Positions 1-8,476 are shown, numbered from the stretch's first letter. The stretch is DNA of 33,347 nt from Enterorhabdus sp. P55 (GCF_009911695.1 NZ_QWKK01000020.1:1-33347); one strand, 5' to 3'. Numbers and translations: made by a program. The notes: generated from the sequence alone by a model not told the origin.

Positions 1-1293
1 GCCACGTCGCCCGCGACCCCCGCGCCCGGCCCGGCGCCCGACGAGCCCGCGCCCCCGCTCAGCGCGGCCGGGCTGCCGCTCGCGCGCAACTGGCTCGCCG
101 TCATCGCGTTCATCTGGAGCGGCCAGGCCGTCTCCCTGATCACCAGCTACGCGGCCGGCTACGCCGTCGTCTGGTACGTCACCGAGAGCACGGGCAGCGC
201 GCTCGTGCTCTCCGCGCTCACCATCTGCGCCATGCTGCCCATCGGGCTCGTATCACCCTTCGGCGGCGTGGCGGCCGACCGCCACAACCGCAAGCTCATC
301 ATGATCGCGGCCGACGGCGCCGTCGGCGTGGTGTCGCTCATCGCCGGCCTGCTCATCCTGGCCGGCGACGTGTCCATCCCGCTGCTCCTCATCGTATGCG
401 TGGCACGCGCCGTGGGGCAGGCGTTCCACGGGCCGGCCATGATGGCCGCCATGCCCCTGCTCGTGCCCGAGAAGCACCTGCTGCGCATCAACACCCTCGA
501 CCAGCTGCTTGCCTCGGTGGCGGGCATCGGCGCGCCGGCCTTCGGCATCTTCCTGTACACCACGTTTGGGTTCTCGGCGGTGATGTTCCTCGACTTCGCC
601 GGCGCCGTGGTGGCCGTGGCCGGGCTCATGCTGGCGAAGATCCCCACCGTCATCGACGCCGGCGCCGAGAGCCAGCGCACGATGGCCAACCTGCGCGACG
701 GCTGGCGCGCCGTGTCCGCCAACCGCGGGCTCGTGCTGCTCATCGGCGGCGTGATGCTGGGGATGGTCACCTTCGGGCCGCTCTCGGCACTCTGCCCGCT
801 CATGGTGCTCGATCACTTCGGCGGCGACGGCTACACGGCCTCCATCGCCGAGGCGGCCTTCGGCGTGGGCATGCTGGCCGGCTCGATGATCCTCATGGCC
901 TGGGGTGGCGGGCGCCGGCTGGCCGGGCTCATTGCCGTGGCGGCCGTCATCGTGGGCGCGACCACCGCGGTCTGCGGCCTGCTGCCGCCGAGCGGGTTCG
1001 CGGCCTACGCGGTGCTCATGGCCGTCATGGCCGTGGCCTGCGCGTGGTTCAACGGGCCGCTCATCACGCTTGTGCAGCGCAACGTGCCGGATGAGAAGAT
1101 GGGCCGCGCCATGGGCCTGCTCACCGCGTCCATGGGACTTGCCACGCCGGTGGGCGTGGCCCTCGGCGGCGCGCTGGCCGAGATCACGGGCGTCGCAGCG
1201 TTCTTCGTGATAGACGGCCTGGCGTGCCTGGCGCTCGGTTCTGTGATGTACCTGTTTAAGTCGGTGCGCGCCCTGGACGTCCCAAAGGAGTAG
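1..1293 (+). CDS. MFS transporter (5' end outside window)
   Basis: The reading frame is open from the first base and ends at TAG 1291-1293, so the true start is upstream. The first visible residues are a proline/alanine-rich stretch, followed by hydrophobic helices starting near the LARNWLAVIAF segment. A loop GGVAADRHNRK between early helices matches the MFS motif-A region (G-x-x-x-D-R-x-x-R-K/R). The general pattern resembles drug or macrolide efflux-type MFS permeases of about 400 residues. The substrate cannot be told from sequence. The next MFS gene begins 9 bases after the stop and its ribosome site (AAAGGAG) lies inside the end of this gene, so the two are probably co-transcribed and translationally coupled. 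Confidence 0.85.
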   Translation, partial: ATSPATPAPGPAPDEPAPPLSAAGLPLARNWLAVIAFIWSGQAVSLITSYAAGYAVVWYVTESTGSALVLSALTICAMLPIGLVSPFGGVAADRHNRKLIMIAADGAVGVVSLIAGLLILAGDVSIPLLLIVCVARAVGQAFHGPAMMAAMPLLVPEKHLLRINTLDQLLASVAGIGAPAFGIFLYTTFGFSAVMFLDFAGAVVAVAGLMLAKIPTVIDAGAESQRTMANLRDGWRAVSANRGLVLLIGGVMLGMVTFGPLSALCPLMVLDHFGGDGYTASIAEAAFGVGMLAGSMILMAWGGGRRLAGLIAVAAVIVGATTAVCGLLPPSGFAAYAVLMAVMAVACAWFNGPLITLVQRNVPDEKMGRAMGLLTASMGLATPVGVALGGALAEITGVAAFFVIDGLACLALGSVMYLFKSVRALDVPKE

Positions 1294-1302
1294 ACTGGCG
1301 CT

Positions 1303-2595
1303 ATGCGCCAACACTATCGCATAGTCATCGTCGCCTGCTGCTTCTGCATCCTGTTCATCAACCAGGGGCTGCCCGCCACGTCCTTCAACGTGTTCCAGTC
1401 CTACCTGGTGGCCATGCCGGGCGTGGGCGACTTGGGCGGGTCGCTCGTGCTCACGGTGCGCTCGTTCGTCTCGCTCGTAGCCATCTTCTTCGTGAGCGCC
1501 TTCTACCGCCGGTTCAGCCTGCGCGTGGGCGTGGCTGCGGCCACCGCGTTCACGGCGGCTGGGTTTCTGGCCTACTCGCTCGCCCGTGACCTGGCGCTTC
1601 TGTGCCTGGGAAGCGTGCTGACGGGCATCGGCTACGGGTTCGGCGGCGTGGTGGCCACCACCATGCTCATCGGCAACTGGTACCGCGGGCACATCGGCAC
1701 CGTGGCGGGCGCCGTGGGGATGGGAAGCGGCGTCGCGTCCATGGTGATGCCCCTGGCGGTGGCGGCCGTCATCGCCCGCAGCGACCTCTCGCACGCGTTT
1801 CTCATGGAGGCGTTGCTGGCTCTCGGGCTGGGCACCGCGGTGGTGGCGCTTTTGCGCTCCAAGCCCCAGGACGTGGGCCTGCGCCCCGTGGAGGAGCCCG
1901 CGCCAGCGGCCCCGCCCGCGGCGGCTGCCCCGACCCGAACCGCCCCCGAGCCCAGCGCCCCTGCCGCCCCCGCCCGCCATCCCGGCAAGGTGCATGTAGG
2001 CGCCGCCACGCTGCCGCGGGCGGACAAGCGCCTCATGCTGGCGGCCATGGTGCTGCTGGGCGCGGTGGCCATCGTGGGCAACGGGTACTTCTCGGTGCTG
2101 CTCACGTCATCGGGCATCGGGCTGGAGACGGCGGCCCTGCTCACCGCCGTGCTCGGCACCTCCCTCACGTTGAGCAAGCTCGCTTGCGGCTGGGTGTTCG
2201 ACCTGGCGGGCGCGCGGAAGGGATCGCTCGCGTTCTTCACCGTGCTCATCGTGGGGCTGCTGCTCTGTTCCCTGGCAGGGCCGGGCGGCGCGGCCGACGG
2301 GTTCTTCGCCGCCGTGTTCTTCGGAGTGGGCGTGGCGCTGGCCACCACCGGCGTCTCCGTGTGGACCCTCGAGCTCTCGGCCCCGCGCGACCGGCTGGGG
2401 ATGGTGCGCGATTTCCAGGTCGCCTACGCCTTCGGCGGCTTCGCCTTCAACCTGATGCCCGGCGCCCTGGCCAGCGCCACGGGCAGCTACGCGGTGAGCT
2501 ACGCGCTGTTCGCCGCAGCGGCCATCGCCTGCGCCCTCATCGTCGGCATCGTCTACAAGCGGCGCAATCTGCGGGAGGCTCTCCCGTTATCGTAA
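1303..2595 (+). CDS. MFS transporter, second of a tandem pair
   Basis: A 430-residue polytopic membrane protein with about 12 hydrophobic segments. A central cytoplasmic loop (around residues 195-235) is rich in proline and alanine, which divides the protein into two six-helix halves as in the major facilitator superfamily. The layout (N-terminal ATSFNVFQSY, GIGYGFGGVVATT in helix 4-5) resembles oxalate/formate-antiporter-like and monocarboxylate-like MFS proteins, but no substrate residue is diagnostic. The ATG at 1303 follows AAAGGAG located in the last codons of the upstream MFS gene. The pairing of two unrelated MFS proteins in one operon is unexplained. Confidence 0.85.
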   Translation: MRQHYRIVIVACCFCILFINQGLPATSFNVFQSYLVAMPGVGDLGGSLVLTVRSFVSLVAIFFVSAFYRRFSLRVGVAAATAFTAAGFLAYSLARDLALLCLGSVLTGIGYGFGGVVATTMLIGNWYRGHIGTVAGAVGMGSGVASMVMPLAVAAVIARSDLSHAFLMEALLALGLGTAVVALLRSKPQDVGLRPVEEPAPAAPPAAAAPTRTAPEPSAPAAPARHPGKVHVGAATLPRADKRLMLAAMVLLGAVAIVGNGYFSVLLTSSGIGLETAALLTAVLGTSLTLSKLACGWVFDLAGARKGSLAFFTVLIVGLLLCSLAGPGGAADGFFAAVFFGVGVALATTGVSVWTLELSAPRDRLGMVRDFQVAYAFGGFAFNLMPGALASATGSYAVSYALFAAAAIACALIVGIVYKRRNLREALPLS

Positions 2596-2703
2596 CGAAC
2601 GAAGCATTATAATAGCCGAACGCACCATATCGTAACATCAGGGTTACAGTTACTTACGGCTATAATGAGGTGACACGGTCACCTGGCATCTGAGGGGCGT
2701 CCC
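2586..2703 (+). promoter_or_regulatory. Promoter region with three palindromes before hybrid kinase
   Basis: A good -10 hexamer TATAAT lies at 2661-2666. The -35 is poor. Immediately downstream, over the expected start of transcription, is a perfect inverted repeat GGTGAC-acg-GTCACC (2669-2683). Upstream lie GTAAC-N6-GTTAC (2632-2647) and GTTA-tcg-TAAC (2586-2596, overlapping the stop region of the MFS gene). The poor -35 plus an upstream palindrome suggests an activator, and the palindrome over the start suggests a repressor. Both are inferences from position. Confidence 0.5.
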
Positions 2704-5460
2704 ATGTATCACAGCCTGCTTCGCATTCACCTGATCGGCTTCGACGCCGATATGGCCGACGTTGTCGAGAAGACCGCCCCGCCGACGTCGTTCACCCGCC
2801 AGGTCACCGCCTCTCCCGCGCTGGGCGCCGCTTCCGCGGACGACCCCGCCGTCTCGCAGGCGGACGGCCTGTTCCTGCGCGTGGTCGACGAGGACAGCCT
2901 GGCCGCCGTCGAGCCCCTGCTGGCCGCCCGCAAGCCCGGCGCCGACCTGGTGCTCATCGCACCGAACGACCTGGCCGCCGCCGCGGAGCCGTTTCTCGGC
3001 CAGCTAACCGACCTGTGGGCGGATCCCCTCTCCCCCGCCACGCTCGCTTTCCACTTTGCGCGCTGGCAGCGCGCCCGCAAGGACGCCGCCGACGCCTGGG
3101 AGACGGCCCAGTACCTGGAGGCCACCATCAATTCCATCCCATGCCTCATCTGGTATAAGACCGCCGATGGCGTGCACGAGAAGGTCAACGACAGCTTCTG
3201 CGAGACGGTCGGCAAGACCAAGGAGCAGGTGCAGGGCCAGCGCCACGCCTACATCTGGGACGTGGAGGAGGACGACCCCGCCTGCATCGAGTCCGAGCGC
3301 ATCGTCATGGAGACCGAGCGCACCTGCGTCTCGGAGGAATGCGTCCAGACGGGCAGCGACACTCGTCTGCTCACCACCTACAAATCGCCGCTCTACAACC
3401 CCGACGGCACCGTCATGGGCACCGTGGGCGTGGGCATCGACATCACCCAGGAACGCGCCTACGAGGCCAGCCTCGTAGAGAAGACGCGCACGCTGGAGAC
3501 CATCTTCACCACCATGGAGTGCGGCGTGCTCACCCACAGCATCGACGGCTCGCGCATCCTGGGCATCAACCAGGCCGCGCTCAACATCCTGGGCTACGAG
3601 TCCGAGGCCGAGCTGATGGACCAGGGCTTCGACATGATAGCCCCCACGGTGGTGGAAGAGGACCAGGCCATGCTACGCGAGCGCATCGCCACCCTCACCC
3701 ATATCGGCGACAGCGTGAGCACCGAGTACCGCGTGCGCCGCTCCACCGGAGAGATCCTGCACGTCATGGGCAACATCAAGCTCACGGAGAAGGACGGCGA
3801 GCGCTACTTCCAGCGCTTCCTGCTGGACATCACCGAGCAGAAGCTCGAGGAGGAGCGCAAGGAGCGCCACCAGCGCGATCTGCTGAAGGCGCTCAGCGAG
3901 GACTACCTGGTGGTATGCGCCTACGACCTGGACACCGACGTGAGCGAGCCGGTGCGCGTGTCCACCGATCCCGCGCTGGGGCTGGCCAACGTGTTCGGCG
4001 AGGGCCTGACGCTCGAGGAGAGCGGCGGCCGCTACATCAGCGAGCGCGTCCACGAATCCGACCGCGCCAAGATGGCCGACGTGCTCTCGCCCGCGCGCAT
4101 CCTCGAGCATCTGGAGACCGACGATCGCCTGGACGCCCTGTATCGCACCGGACAAGGCGACGAGGCCCAGTTCTGCCAGGTCACCATCGTGCGCGCCGGA
4201 TCATGGGACGACGGGCACCGCATCGTCATGGGCCTGCGCAACGTCGATCGGCAGATCCGCGAGGAGCTCCAGCAGAAGGAGCTGCTGGAGGAGGCCCTCG
4301 TGCGCGCCAACAAGGCCAGCGAGGCCAAGAGCGCCTTCCTCACCAACATGTCGCACGACATCCGCACGCCCATGAACGCCATCGTCGGCTTCACCACCCT
4401 GGCCACCAACCACATCGACCAGAAGGATCGCGTGGAGGAGTATCTGGCCAAGATCCAGGCGTCCAGCCATCACCTGCTGAGCCTCATCAACGACATCCTG
4501 GACATGAGCCGCATCGAGAGCGGCAAGGCATCGCTCGACGAGCAGCGCTCCAGCATCCACGAGATCATGGAGAACCTGCATACCATCCTCCAACCCGAGG
4601 CCGACGAGCGCGGAATCACGCTGAAGGTGGACGCAGGGCCCGAGGCCGAGGTGCCCATCATCTGCGACAAGCTGAAGATCAACCAGATATTCCTGAACCT
4701 ACTGGGCAACTCCCTCAAGTTCACCGCCCCCGAGGGCGTCGTCTCCGCCACAGTGGCCGAGGCCCCCGGCGCACCCGCCGGCTGCCGTCGCTACCGTATG
4801 GTGGTGGAGGACACCGGCATCGGCATGAGCCCCGAGTTCCTCAAGCACATCTTCGACCCCTTCGAGCGCGAGCGCACCTCCACCATCAGCGGCATCCAGG
4901 GCACGGGCCTGGGCATGGCCATCACGAAGAGCCTGGTGGACATGATGGGCGGTACCATCGAGGTGGCCAGCACCGAGGGCGTGGGAAGCCGCTTCACGGT
5001 CATGCTCACCCTGCGCGAGGCCGACGCGTCCGGCGATCTTGCGCCCACGGCGCCGACGCGCGTCGTGCCGTCGGATGCCCTCAAGGGCTGCCACGTGCTG
5101 CTGGTGGACGACAACCTGCTCAATCGCGAGATCGCCCTCACGCTGCTTGAGGACGCGGGCTTCGAGGTGGAATGCGCCGTCGATGGTCAGATGGCCGTCG
5201 ACATGATGGCCGAGCCCGACGCCGACCGCTTCGAGCTGGTGCTGATGGACATCCAGATGCCGGTGATGAACGGCTACGAGGCGGCCCGCGCCATCCGCGC
5301 GCTCGAGGGCCCCGCCGCAACCGTGCCCATCCTGGCCATCACCGCCGACGCCTTCGACACCGACCGCCAGAAGGCCCTCGACGCCGGCATGGACGGCCAC
5401 CTGCCCAAGCCCATCGAGGTCGACAAGCTCTTCGCCGCGCTCGACGCGCTGCTGGCGTAG
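2704..5460 (+). CDS. Hybrid sensor histidine kinase with PAS domains and receiver
   Basis: A 918-residue cytoplasmic-looking hybrid kinase with no convincing membrane segment. Order: an N-terminal region (1-130) without an obvious fold; PAS 1 (about 135-255, TINSIPCLIWYKTADGVHEK); PAS 2 (about 262-385, TTMECGVLTHSIDGSRILGI); a third sensory or linker region (390-525); a coiled coil; HisKA with the phospho-acceptor His551 in NMSHDIRTPMN; HATPase with the N, G1 (DTGIGM) and G2 (GTGLGMAI) boxes; and a C-terminal receiver with Asp849 in LMDIQMPVMNG and Lys in PKP. It should autophosphorylate His551 and pass phosphate to its own Asp849. No output domain is present, so a separate phosphotransfer protein or regulator would be needed. 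The ATG at 2704 follows GAGGGGCG. The gene appears monocistronic, with its own promoter upstream. Confidence 0.9.
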   Translation: MYHSLLRIHLIGFDADMADVVEKTAPPTSFTRQVTASPALGAASADDPAVSQADGLFLRVVDEDSLAAVEPLLAARKPGADLVLIAPNDLAAAAEPFLGQLTDLWADPLSPATLAFHFARWQRARKDAADAWETAQYLEATINSIPCLIWYKTADGVHEKVNDSFCETVGKTKEQVQGQRHAYIWDVEEDDPACIESERIVMETERTCVSEECVQTGSDTRLLTTYKSPLYNPDGTVMGTVGVGIDITQERAYEASLVEKTRTLETIFTTMECGVLTHSIDGSRILGINQAALNILGYESEAELMDQGFDMIAPTVVEEDQAMLRERIATLTHIGDSVSTEYRVRRSTGEILHVMGNIKLTEKDGERYFQRFLLDITEQKLEEERKERHQRDLLKALSEDYLVVCAYDLDTDVSEPVRVSTDPALGLANVFGEGLTLEESGGRYISERVHESDRAKMADVLSPARILEHLETDDRLDALYRTGQGDEAQFCQVTIVRAGSWDDGHRIVMGLRNVDRQIREELQQKELLEEALVRANKASEAKSAFLTNMSHDIRTPMNAIVGFTTLATNHIDQKDRVEEYLAKIQASSHHLLSLINDILDMSRIESGKASLDEQRSSIHEIMENLHTILQPEADERGITLKVDAGPEAEVPIICDKLKINQIFLNLLGNSLKFTAPEGVVSATVAEAPGAPAGCRRYRMVVEDTGIGMSPEFLKHIFDPFERERTSTISGIQGTGLGMAITKSLVDMMGGTIEVASTEGVGSRFTVMLTLREADASGDLAPTAPTRVVPSDALKGCHVLLVDDNLLNREIALTLLEDAGFEVECAVDGQMAVDMMAEPDADRFELVLMDIQMPVMNGYEAARAIRALEGPAATVPILAITADAFDTDRQKALDAGMDGHLPKPIEVDKLFAALDALLA

Positions 5461-5577
5461 CGCCCGGCGGGCCGGGCTCGGCGCGAGGACGCAAGGGCGC
5501 TCGATACATGGGGAGGCGCGCGAATCGCGCCCGCCGCTCGTGGGGGCGGACGCGGGGGCGGCCCGACACGCCGGTTT

Positions 5578-5792
5578 GGGGCGTCACCGCCACATTTTCG
5601 GCCCACAGTGGCAGTAATTGGCGTTTTGGTACGGTAAGGGGCCGCCTTTCGGCTCGATTCTGAGCCGCCGAGGAGCTAGCTGACGGCAAAAGCCCAGGTC
5701 GACAGAGCGCACGCCGGCGCCGGAAGCGACCGAGACCGTACCAAAACGTCAATTACTGCCACTTTGCGGCGAAGAAGTGGCGGTGACGCCCC
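5578..5792. repeat. Long inverted repeat element LIR1 (58-nt arms, 99-nt loop)
   Basis: Left arm 5578-5635 pairs with right arm 5735-5792. The outer 16 bp (5578-5593 with 5777-5792) are perfect, the middle 14 match at 9 positions, and the inner 28 bp (5608-5635 with 5735-5762) have a single mismatch. The inner arm starts GTGGCAGTAATTG and ends TTTTGGTACGGT. The 99-nt loop contains its own hairpin CGGCTC-N6-GAGCCG and a motif CGGCAAAAGCCCAGGT at 5684-5699, found again in LIR2 on the other strand. It lies in the 613-nt gap between the hybrid kinase and the next gene. No open frame there looks coding. Confidence 0.85.
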
Positions 5793-5841
5793 CTTGCGAA
5801 GCGCGACGCGGCGGCAACACCCGCGCAGGCGGCGGCTGCGC

Positions 5842-5877
5842 CGGCCGACCCGGCGCACCCGGCCGACCCGGCCCACC
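5842..5877. repeat. Two 18-bp tandem repeats in GC-rich intergenic DNA
   Basis: The unit CGGCCGACCCGGC followed by G/C and CACC occurs twice in tandem (5842-5859, 5860-5877) and decays further downstream to about 5906. The rest of the gap to 6073 is low-complexity C-rich sequence with no supported gene. A TATACT hexamer at 5970-5975 could be the -10 of the downstream dehydrogenase, but no -35 is visible. Confidence 0.55.
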
Positions 5878-6073
5878 CGACGCATCCGACCCGCCGCACC
5901 CGACCGAACGGATTCGCAACACTTCCGGCCCTTCGCCTCGCAGCACCAGCCTGGCGAGCCGCCGCGCCGTATACTGGGACAGCGGCTCTGCGAGCCCCGC
6001 ACGCCCCAGGCCGTGCCCCGCTCGCTGCCGCCCGCACCCGCCCCATCGCCCGTCAAGTCCCAAGGAGCCCGCC

Positions 6074-7063
6074 ATGCCCAAGATCGTCGCCACCGACACC
6101 GACTTTGGAGACACCGCCTTCGAGCGTAAGATGGTCGAGGCCGCGGGCATCGAATTCGCCGCCTATGACGGCGAGCGCGCCCGAACGCCCGAGGAGATCA
6201 TCGAGCACCTGCGTGGAGCCGACGGCGCCATCACCTCCTACGGCAGCTTCACGCCGGAGGTCTTCGCCGCGCTGCCGGACCTCAAGGTGGTCAGCAAGAC
6301 GGGCACAGGCGTGGACAACATCGCCGTCGACGCCGCCACCGCCAACGGCACGGCCGTCTGCAACGTACCGGGCTACGGCACCGAGGTGGTGTCTGACCAT
6401 GCCATAACGCTGGCGCTCTGCGTGCTGCGTCGCGTGAACGAGCTTGACGCCGACCTGCGCGACGGCATCTGGGACTTTCATCGGCGCCAGCCCCTCGGGC
6501 AGGTGAGCGGCCGCACGTTCGGCGTGGTGGGCTACGGCAACATCGGCCGCGCGACGGCCCGAAAGGCCCGTGGGCTGGGGTTCCGCGTAATCGTGTGGGA
6601 CCGTCGCGGCATCGCAGGGCGCGCGACGCCGGAGGGTTTTCCCTACGCGGCCCTCGACGAGCTGCTAGCGGTGAGCGACGTGGTGAGCTTCCACACGGCG
6701 CTCACCCCCGAGACGCACCACCTGCTGAGCGCCGAGCGCATCGCCACCATGAAGCCCGACGCCGTGGTGGTGAACACCTCGCGCGGGGCGGTGGTAGATA
6801 CCGACGCCCTGGCCGCAGCCCTCGCGGAGGGGCGGCTTTGGGGCGCCGGCATCGACGTGTTCGAGGAGGAGCCCGTGGCGCCCGACGCGCCCATCTGCCG
6901 CGCGCCGCACACCGTGCTCACGGCCCACGCGGCCTACTGGTCCGAGGAGTCGGCCGTCGAGCTGCGCGCCCGCTGCGCCCAGAACGCCATCGACGTGGTA
7001 CTCGGCCGGCGCCCCGAGAACTGCGTGAACCCCCAGGTGCTCGCTGAGGACGCGCCCGCATAG
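6074..7063 (+). CDS. D-2-hydroxyacid dehydrogenase (CtBP-like)
   Basis: A 329-residue NAD-dependent dehydrogenase. It should interconvert a 2-keto acid and a D-2-hydroxy acid in the cytoplasm. The Rossmann motif GYGNIG is at 153-158 with the acidic residue at the end of strand 2 (VIVWD, Asp176). The catalytic triad is visible as Arg237 (NTSRGAVVD), Glu266 (DVFEEEP) and His285 (TAHAAYWSEES). The H-A-x-Y/W-S-E-E-S tail is typical of the C-terminal-binding-protein-like subgroup, some members of which are annotated as phosphoglycerate dehydrogenase-like. The frame is open upstream to about 5777, but ATG 6074 is chosen because AAGGAG stands 6 bases before it and the homologous fold starts there. 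The substrate is not predictable. Confidence 0.88.
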   Translation: MPKIVATDTDFGDTAFERKMVEAAGIEFAAYDGERARTPEEIIEHLRGADGAITSYGSFTPEVFAALPDLKVVSKTGTGVDNIAVDAATANGTAVCNVPGYGTEVVSDHAITLALCVLRRVNELDADLRDGIWDFHRRQPLGQVSGRTFGVVGYGNIGRATARKARGLGFRVIVWDRRGIAGRATPEGFPYAALDELLAVSDVVSFHTALTPETHHLLSAERIATMKPDAVVVNTSRGAVVDTDALAAALAEGRLWGAGIDVFEEEPVAPDAPICRAPHTVLTAHAAYWSEESAVELRARCAQNAIDVVLGRRPENCVNPQVLAEDAPA

Positions 7064-7064
7064 C

Positions 7065-7100
7065 GCGCTCAGCCTGCGTGCCACCCGCATATCTGAGCGC
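7065..7100. terminator. Hairpin between convergent genes
   Basis: GCGCTCAG (7065-7072) and CTGAGCGC (7093-7100) form a perfect 8-bp stem around a 20-nt loop. It starts 2 bases after the dehydrogenase stop and precedes the end of the convergent regulator gene. No T-tract follows, so termination is likely but not certain. Confidence 0.5.
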
Positions 7101-7131
7101 CGCGCCCTACGCCCGCACGCCGCCCTCGCGG

Positions 7132-7551
7132 CTACTGTTCGCTGACGCGGAGGAACGCCTCCAGCTCCTGCATCGCCACACCTGTAGGGCCCCAGGGCGT
7201 GATGACCAGCTTGTCCCCGGGGCGCAGGTCCATATGGCGCGCCGCCGCCTTCGAGAGCACCAGGCGGCCGTCGTCCTCCACTGCCGTCACCCCCAGGATG
7301 TCCTCACGCGCAGGCGTGGTGCCCGATGCCGCCCAGCCCTCGCCCTGGAACACCAGCTCGTCCAATCCCACGCCCAGCACCTGGGCCAGATAGCAGGCGT
7401 GGCGCAAATCCGGCAGCACGCCGCCGTCCTCCCAACGACCCACCGCCTGACGCGACGCCCCCACCGCCTTGGCCAGTTGCTCCTGCGTGAGGCCGCGCCC
7501 CTTGCGCAGCGTGCGGATGGCAGGGCCTAGCATGTCGAGGGAGTCAGTCAT
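7132..7551 (-). CDS. XRE-type regulator with C-terminal AbrB-like domain
   Basis: A 139-residue DNA-binding protein. Residues 8-62 are a Cro/CI helix-turn-helix (TLRKGRGLTQEQLAKAVGA, then SRQAVGRWEDG). Residues about 85-130 (DGRLVLSKAAARHMDLRPGD) look like an AbrB/MazE swapped-hairpin fold (D-G-R-x-x-L-P/S-x-x-x-R-x-x-x-x-x-x-G-D). The combination of the two DNA-binding folds in one chain is uncommon. The ATG at 7551 overlaps the stop of a small upstream frame (TGATG). A run of seven G's precedes it as a possible weak ribosome site. A local transcriptional regulator is likely, with unknown targets. Confidence 0.8.
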   Translation of the reverse strand: MTDSLDMLGPAIRTLRKGRGLTQEQLAKAVGASRQAVGRWEDGGVLPDLRHACYLAQVLGVGLDELVFQGEGWAASGTTPAREDILGVTAVEDDGRLVLSKAAARHMDLRPGDKLVITPWGPTGVAMQELEAFLRVSEQ

Positions 7552-7637
7552 CAGACCCCCCCCCAGAAGGTGTTTTTCCGCGCATTCGCGAGCGCCGGCG
7601 TGTCGGCGGCAAAAGCACGGGGGAGAGGCTGGCGCAT
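7551..7637 (-). CDS. Possible 28-residue leader peptide
   Basis: A short frame starts at ATG 7637, 6 bases after a plausible ribosome site AAAGGAC, and encodes 28 residues (begins MRQPLPRAFAADTP, ends TFWGGV). Its TGA overlaps the ATG of the XRE/AbrB regulator as TGATG, the classic arrangement for translational coupling. The regulator itself has only a G-run as ribosome site, which would fit dependence on the leader. There is no homology support, so this is a candidate only. Confidence 0.35.
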   Translation of the reverse strand: MRQPLPRAFAADTPALANARKNTFWGGV

Positions 7638-7746
7638 GGTCGTCCTTTCGCGACGGGAACGGTGGGAAACACCAACGGTACCCAGCGCCTGCATCGAAAC
7701 CGCATCGGATTCGCCGCCAGCGGGCAAACAACGCATTACCCGCTTT

Positions 7747-8460
7747 CTATGCAGCGCCACCGTGCAGTTCGGCGATCACCGTCGTCCCCTCCCCCGGCTC
7801 GCTCGCGAAGGAAAGGCTTCCCTTGTGGGCTGTGGCGATGCCGTGGCAGAGCGTCAGCCCCAGGCCCGCTCCGCCCTCGGATGGGCGCGCGCCTTCCACG
7901 CGGTAGAAGGGCTCCGCCAAGCGGTCGAGGGCCTCTGGCGGAATGCCCGGCCCGGTATCGGATACGCTGATGCGGCAGCCGTCGGCAAGCGCCTGGCACG
8001 TCACCCGCACCTCGCCCGGCCCGCCGAGCGCCTTGCGCGCGTTCTCGCACAGGTTCTCCACCAGAGACGCCACGAGGTCGGGCTCCATCAGGCACGCGCC
8101 CTCCTCGCAGGCGCAGCTCAGGTCGACGCCGTCGGCGGCATAGAGGGGCGCCAGCCGCTTCACCAGGCCCTGCACCAGCGTGCCGGGGCTGGCCGGGCTC
8201 AGGCGCAGCGGGCGGCCCTCCAGCACGACCAAGTCGAGGATGAGCTGCGAGAGGCGCTCGAGGCGCTGCCCCTCGGCCAGGATGAACTCGGCTGCTTCGG
8301 CGCGCTCCCCCTCATCAAGCTTTTGGAGGCGCAACAGGTCGGCATAGCCGATGATGGCGGTGAGGGCAGTCCTTATCTCATGGGCGTAGCTTCCGACGAA
8401 ACGGGCTTGTCGCTCAACCACGGCCTCCAAATGCGAAACGGCTTCTTGCTCGGCGGCCAT
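7747..8460 (-). CDS. Histidine kinase without sensor or membrane domain
   Basis: A 237-residue kinase consisting only of a short N-terminal helix, HisKA (phospho-acceptor His27 in GSYAHEIRTALTAIIGYADL) and HATPase_c (N box VENLCENARKAL, G1 DTGPGIPP, G2 GAGLGLTLCHG). Related kinases usually carry two transmembrane helices, an extracellular sensor and often a HAMP linker before HisKA. Here all of this is absent and only a linker-like segment remains (EAVSHLEAVVERQARFVGSY). The gene starts 16 bases after the response regulator and should be its partner. Either it is a soluble kinase that senses through another protein, or the sensor was deleted. Confidence 0.82.
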   Translation of the reverse strand: MAAEQEAVSHLEAVVERQARFVGSYAHEIRTALTAIIGYADLLRLQKLDEGERAEAAEFILAEGQRLERLSQLILDLVVLEGRPLRLSPASPGTLVQGLVKRLAPLYAADGVDLSCACEEGACLMEPDLVASLVENLCENARKALGGPGEVRVTCQALADGCRISVSDTGPGIPPEALDRLAEPFYRVEGARPSEGGAGLGLTLCHGIATAHKGSLSFASEPGEGTTVIAELHGGAA

Positions 8461-8476
8461 CGTCGTTCTTCGCGCC

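Noticed and set aside
253-1995. 580-residue minus-strand open frame opposite the MFS genes
   Set aside because: It is a His/Ala/Arg/Gly-rich translation antisense to two clear membrane proteins, a shadow caused by high GC content.
5676-6056. Minus-strand Gly/Arg-rich frames resembling collagen-like repeats upstream of the dehydrogenase
   Set aside because: These arise from the 18-bp GC repeat and LIR1. There is no start context and no family resemblance.
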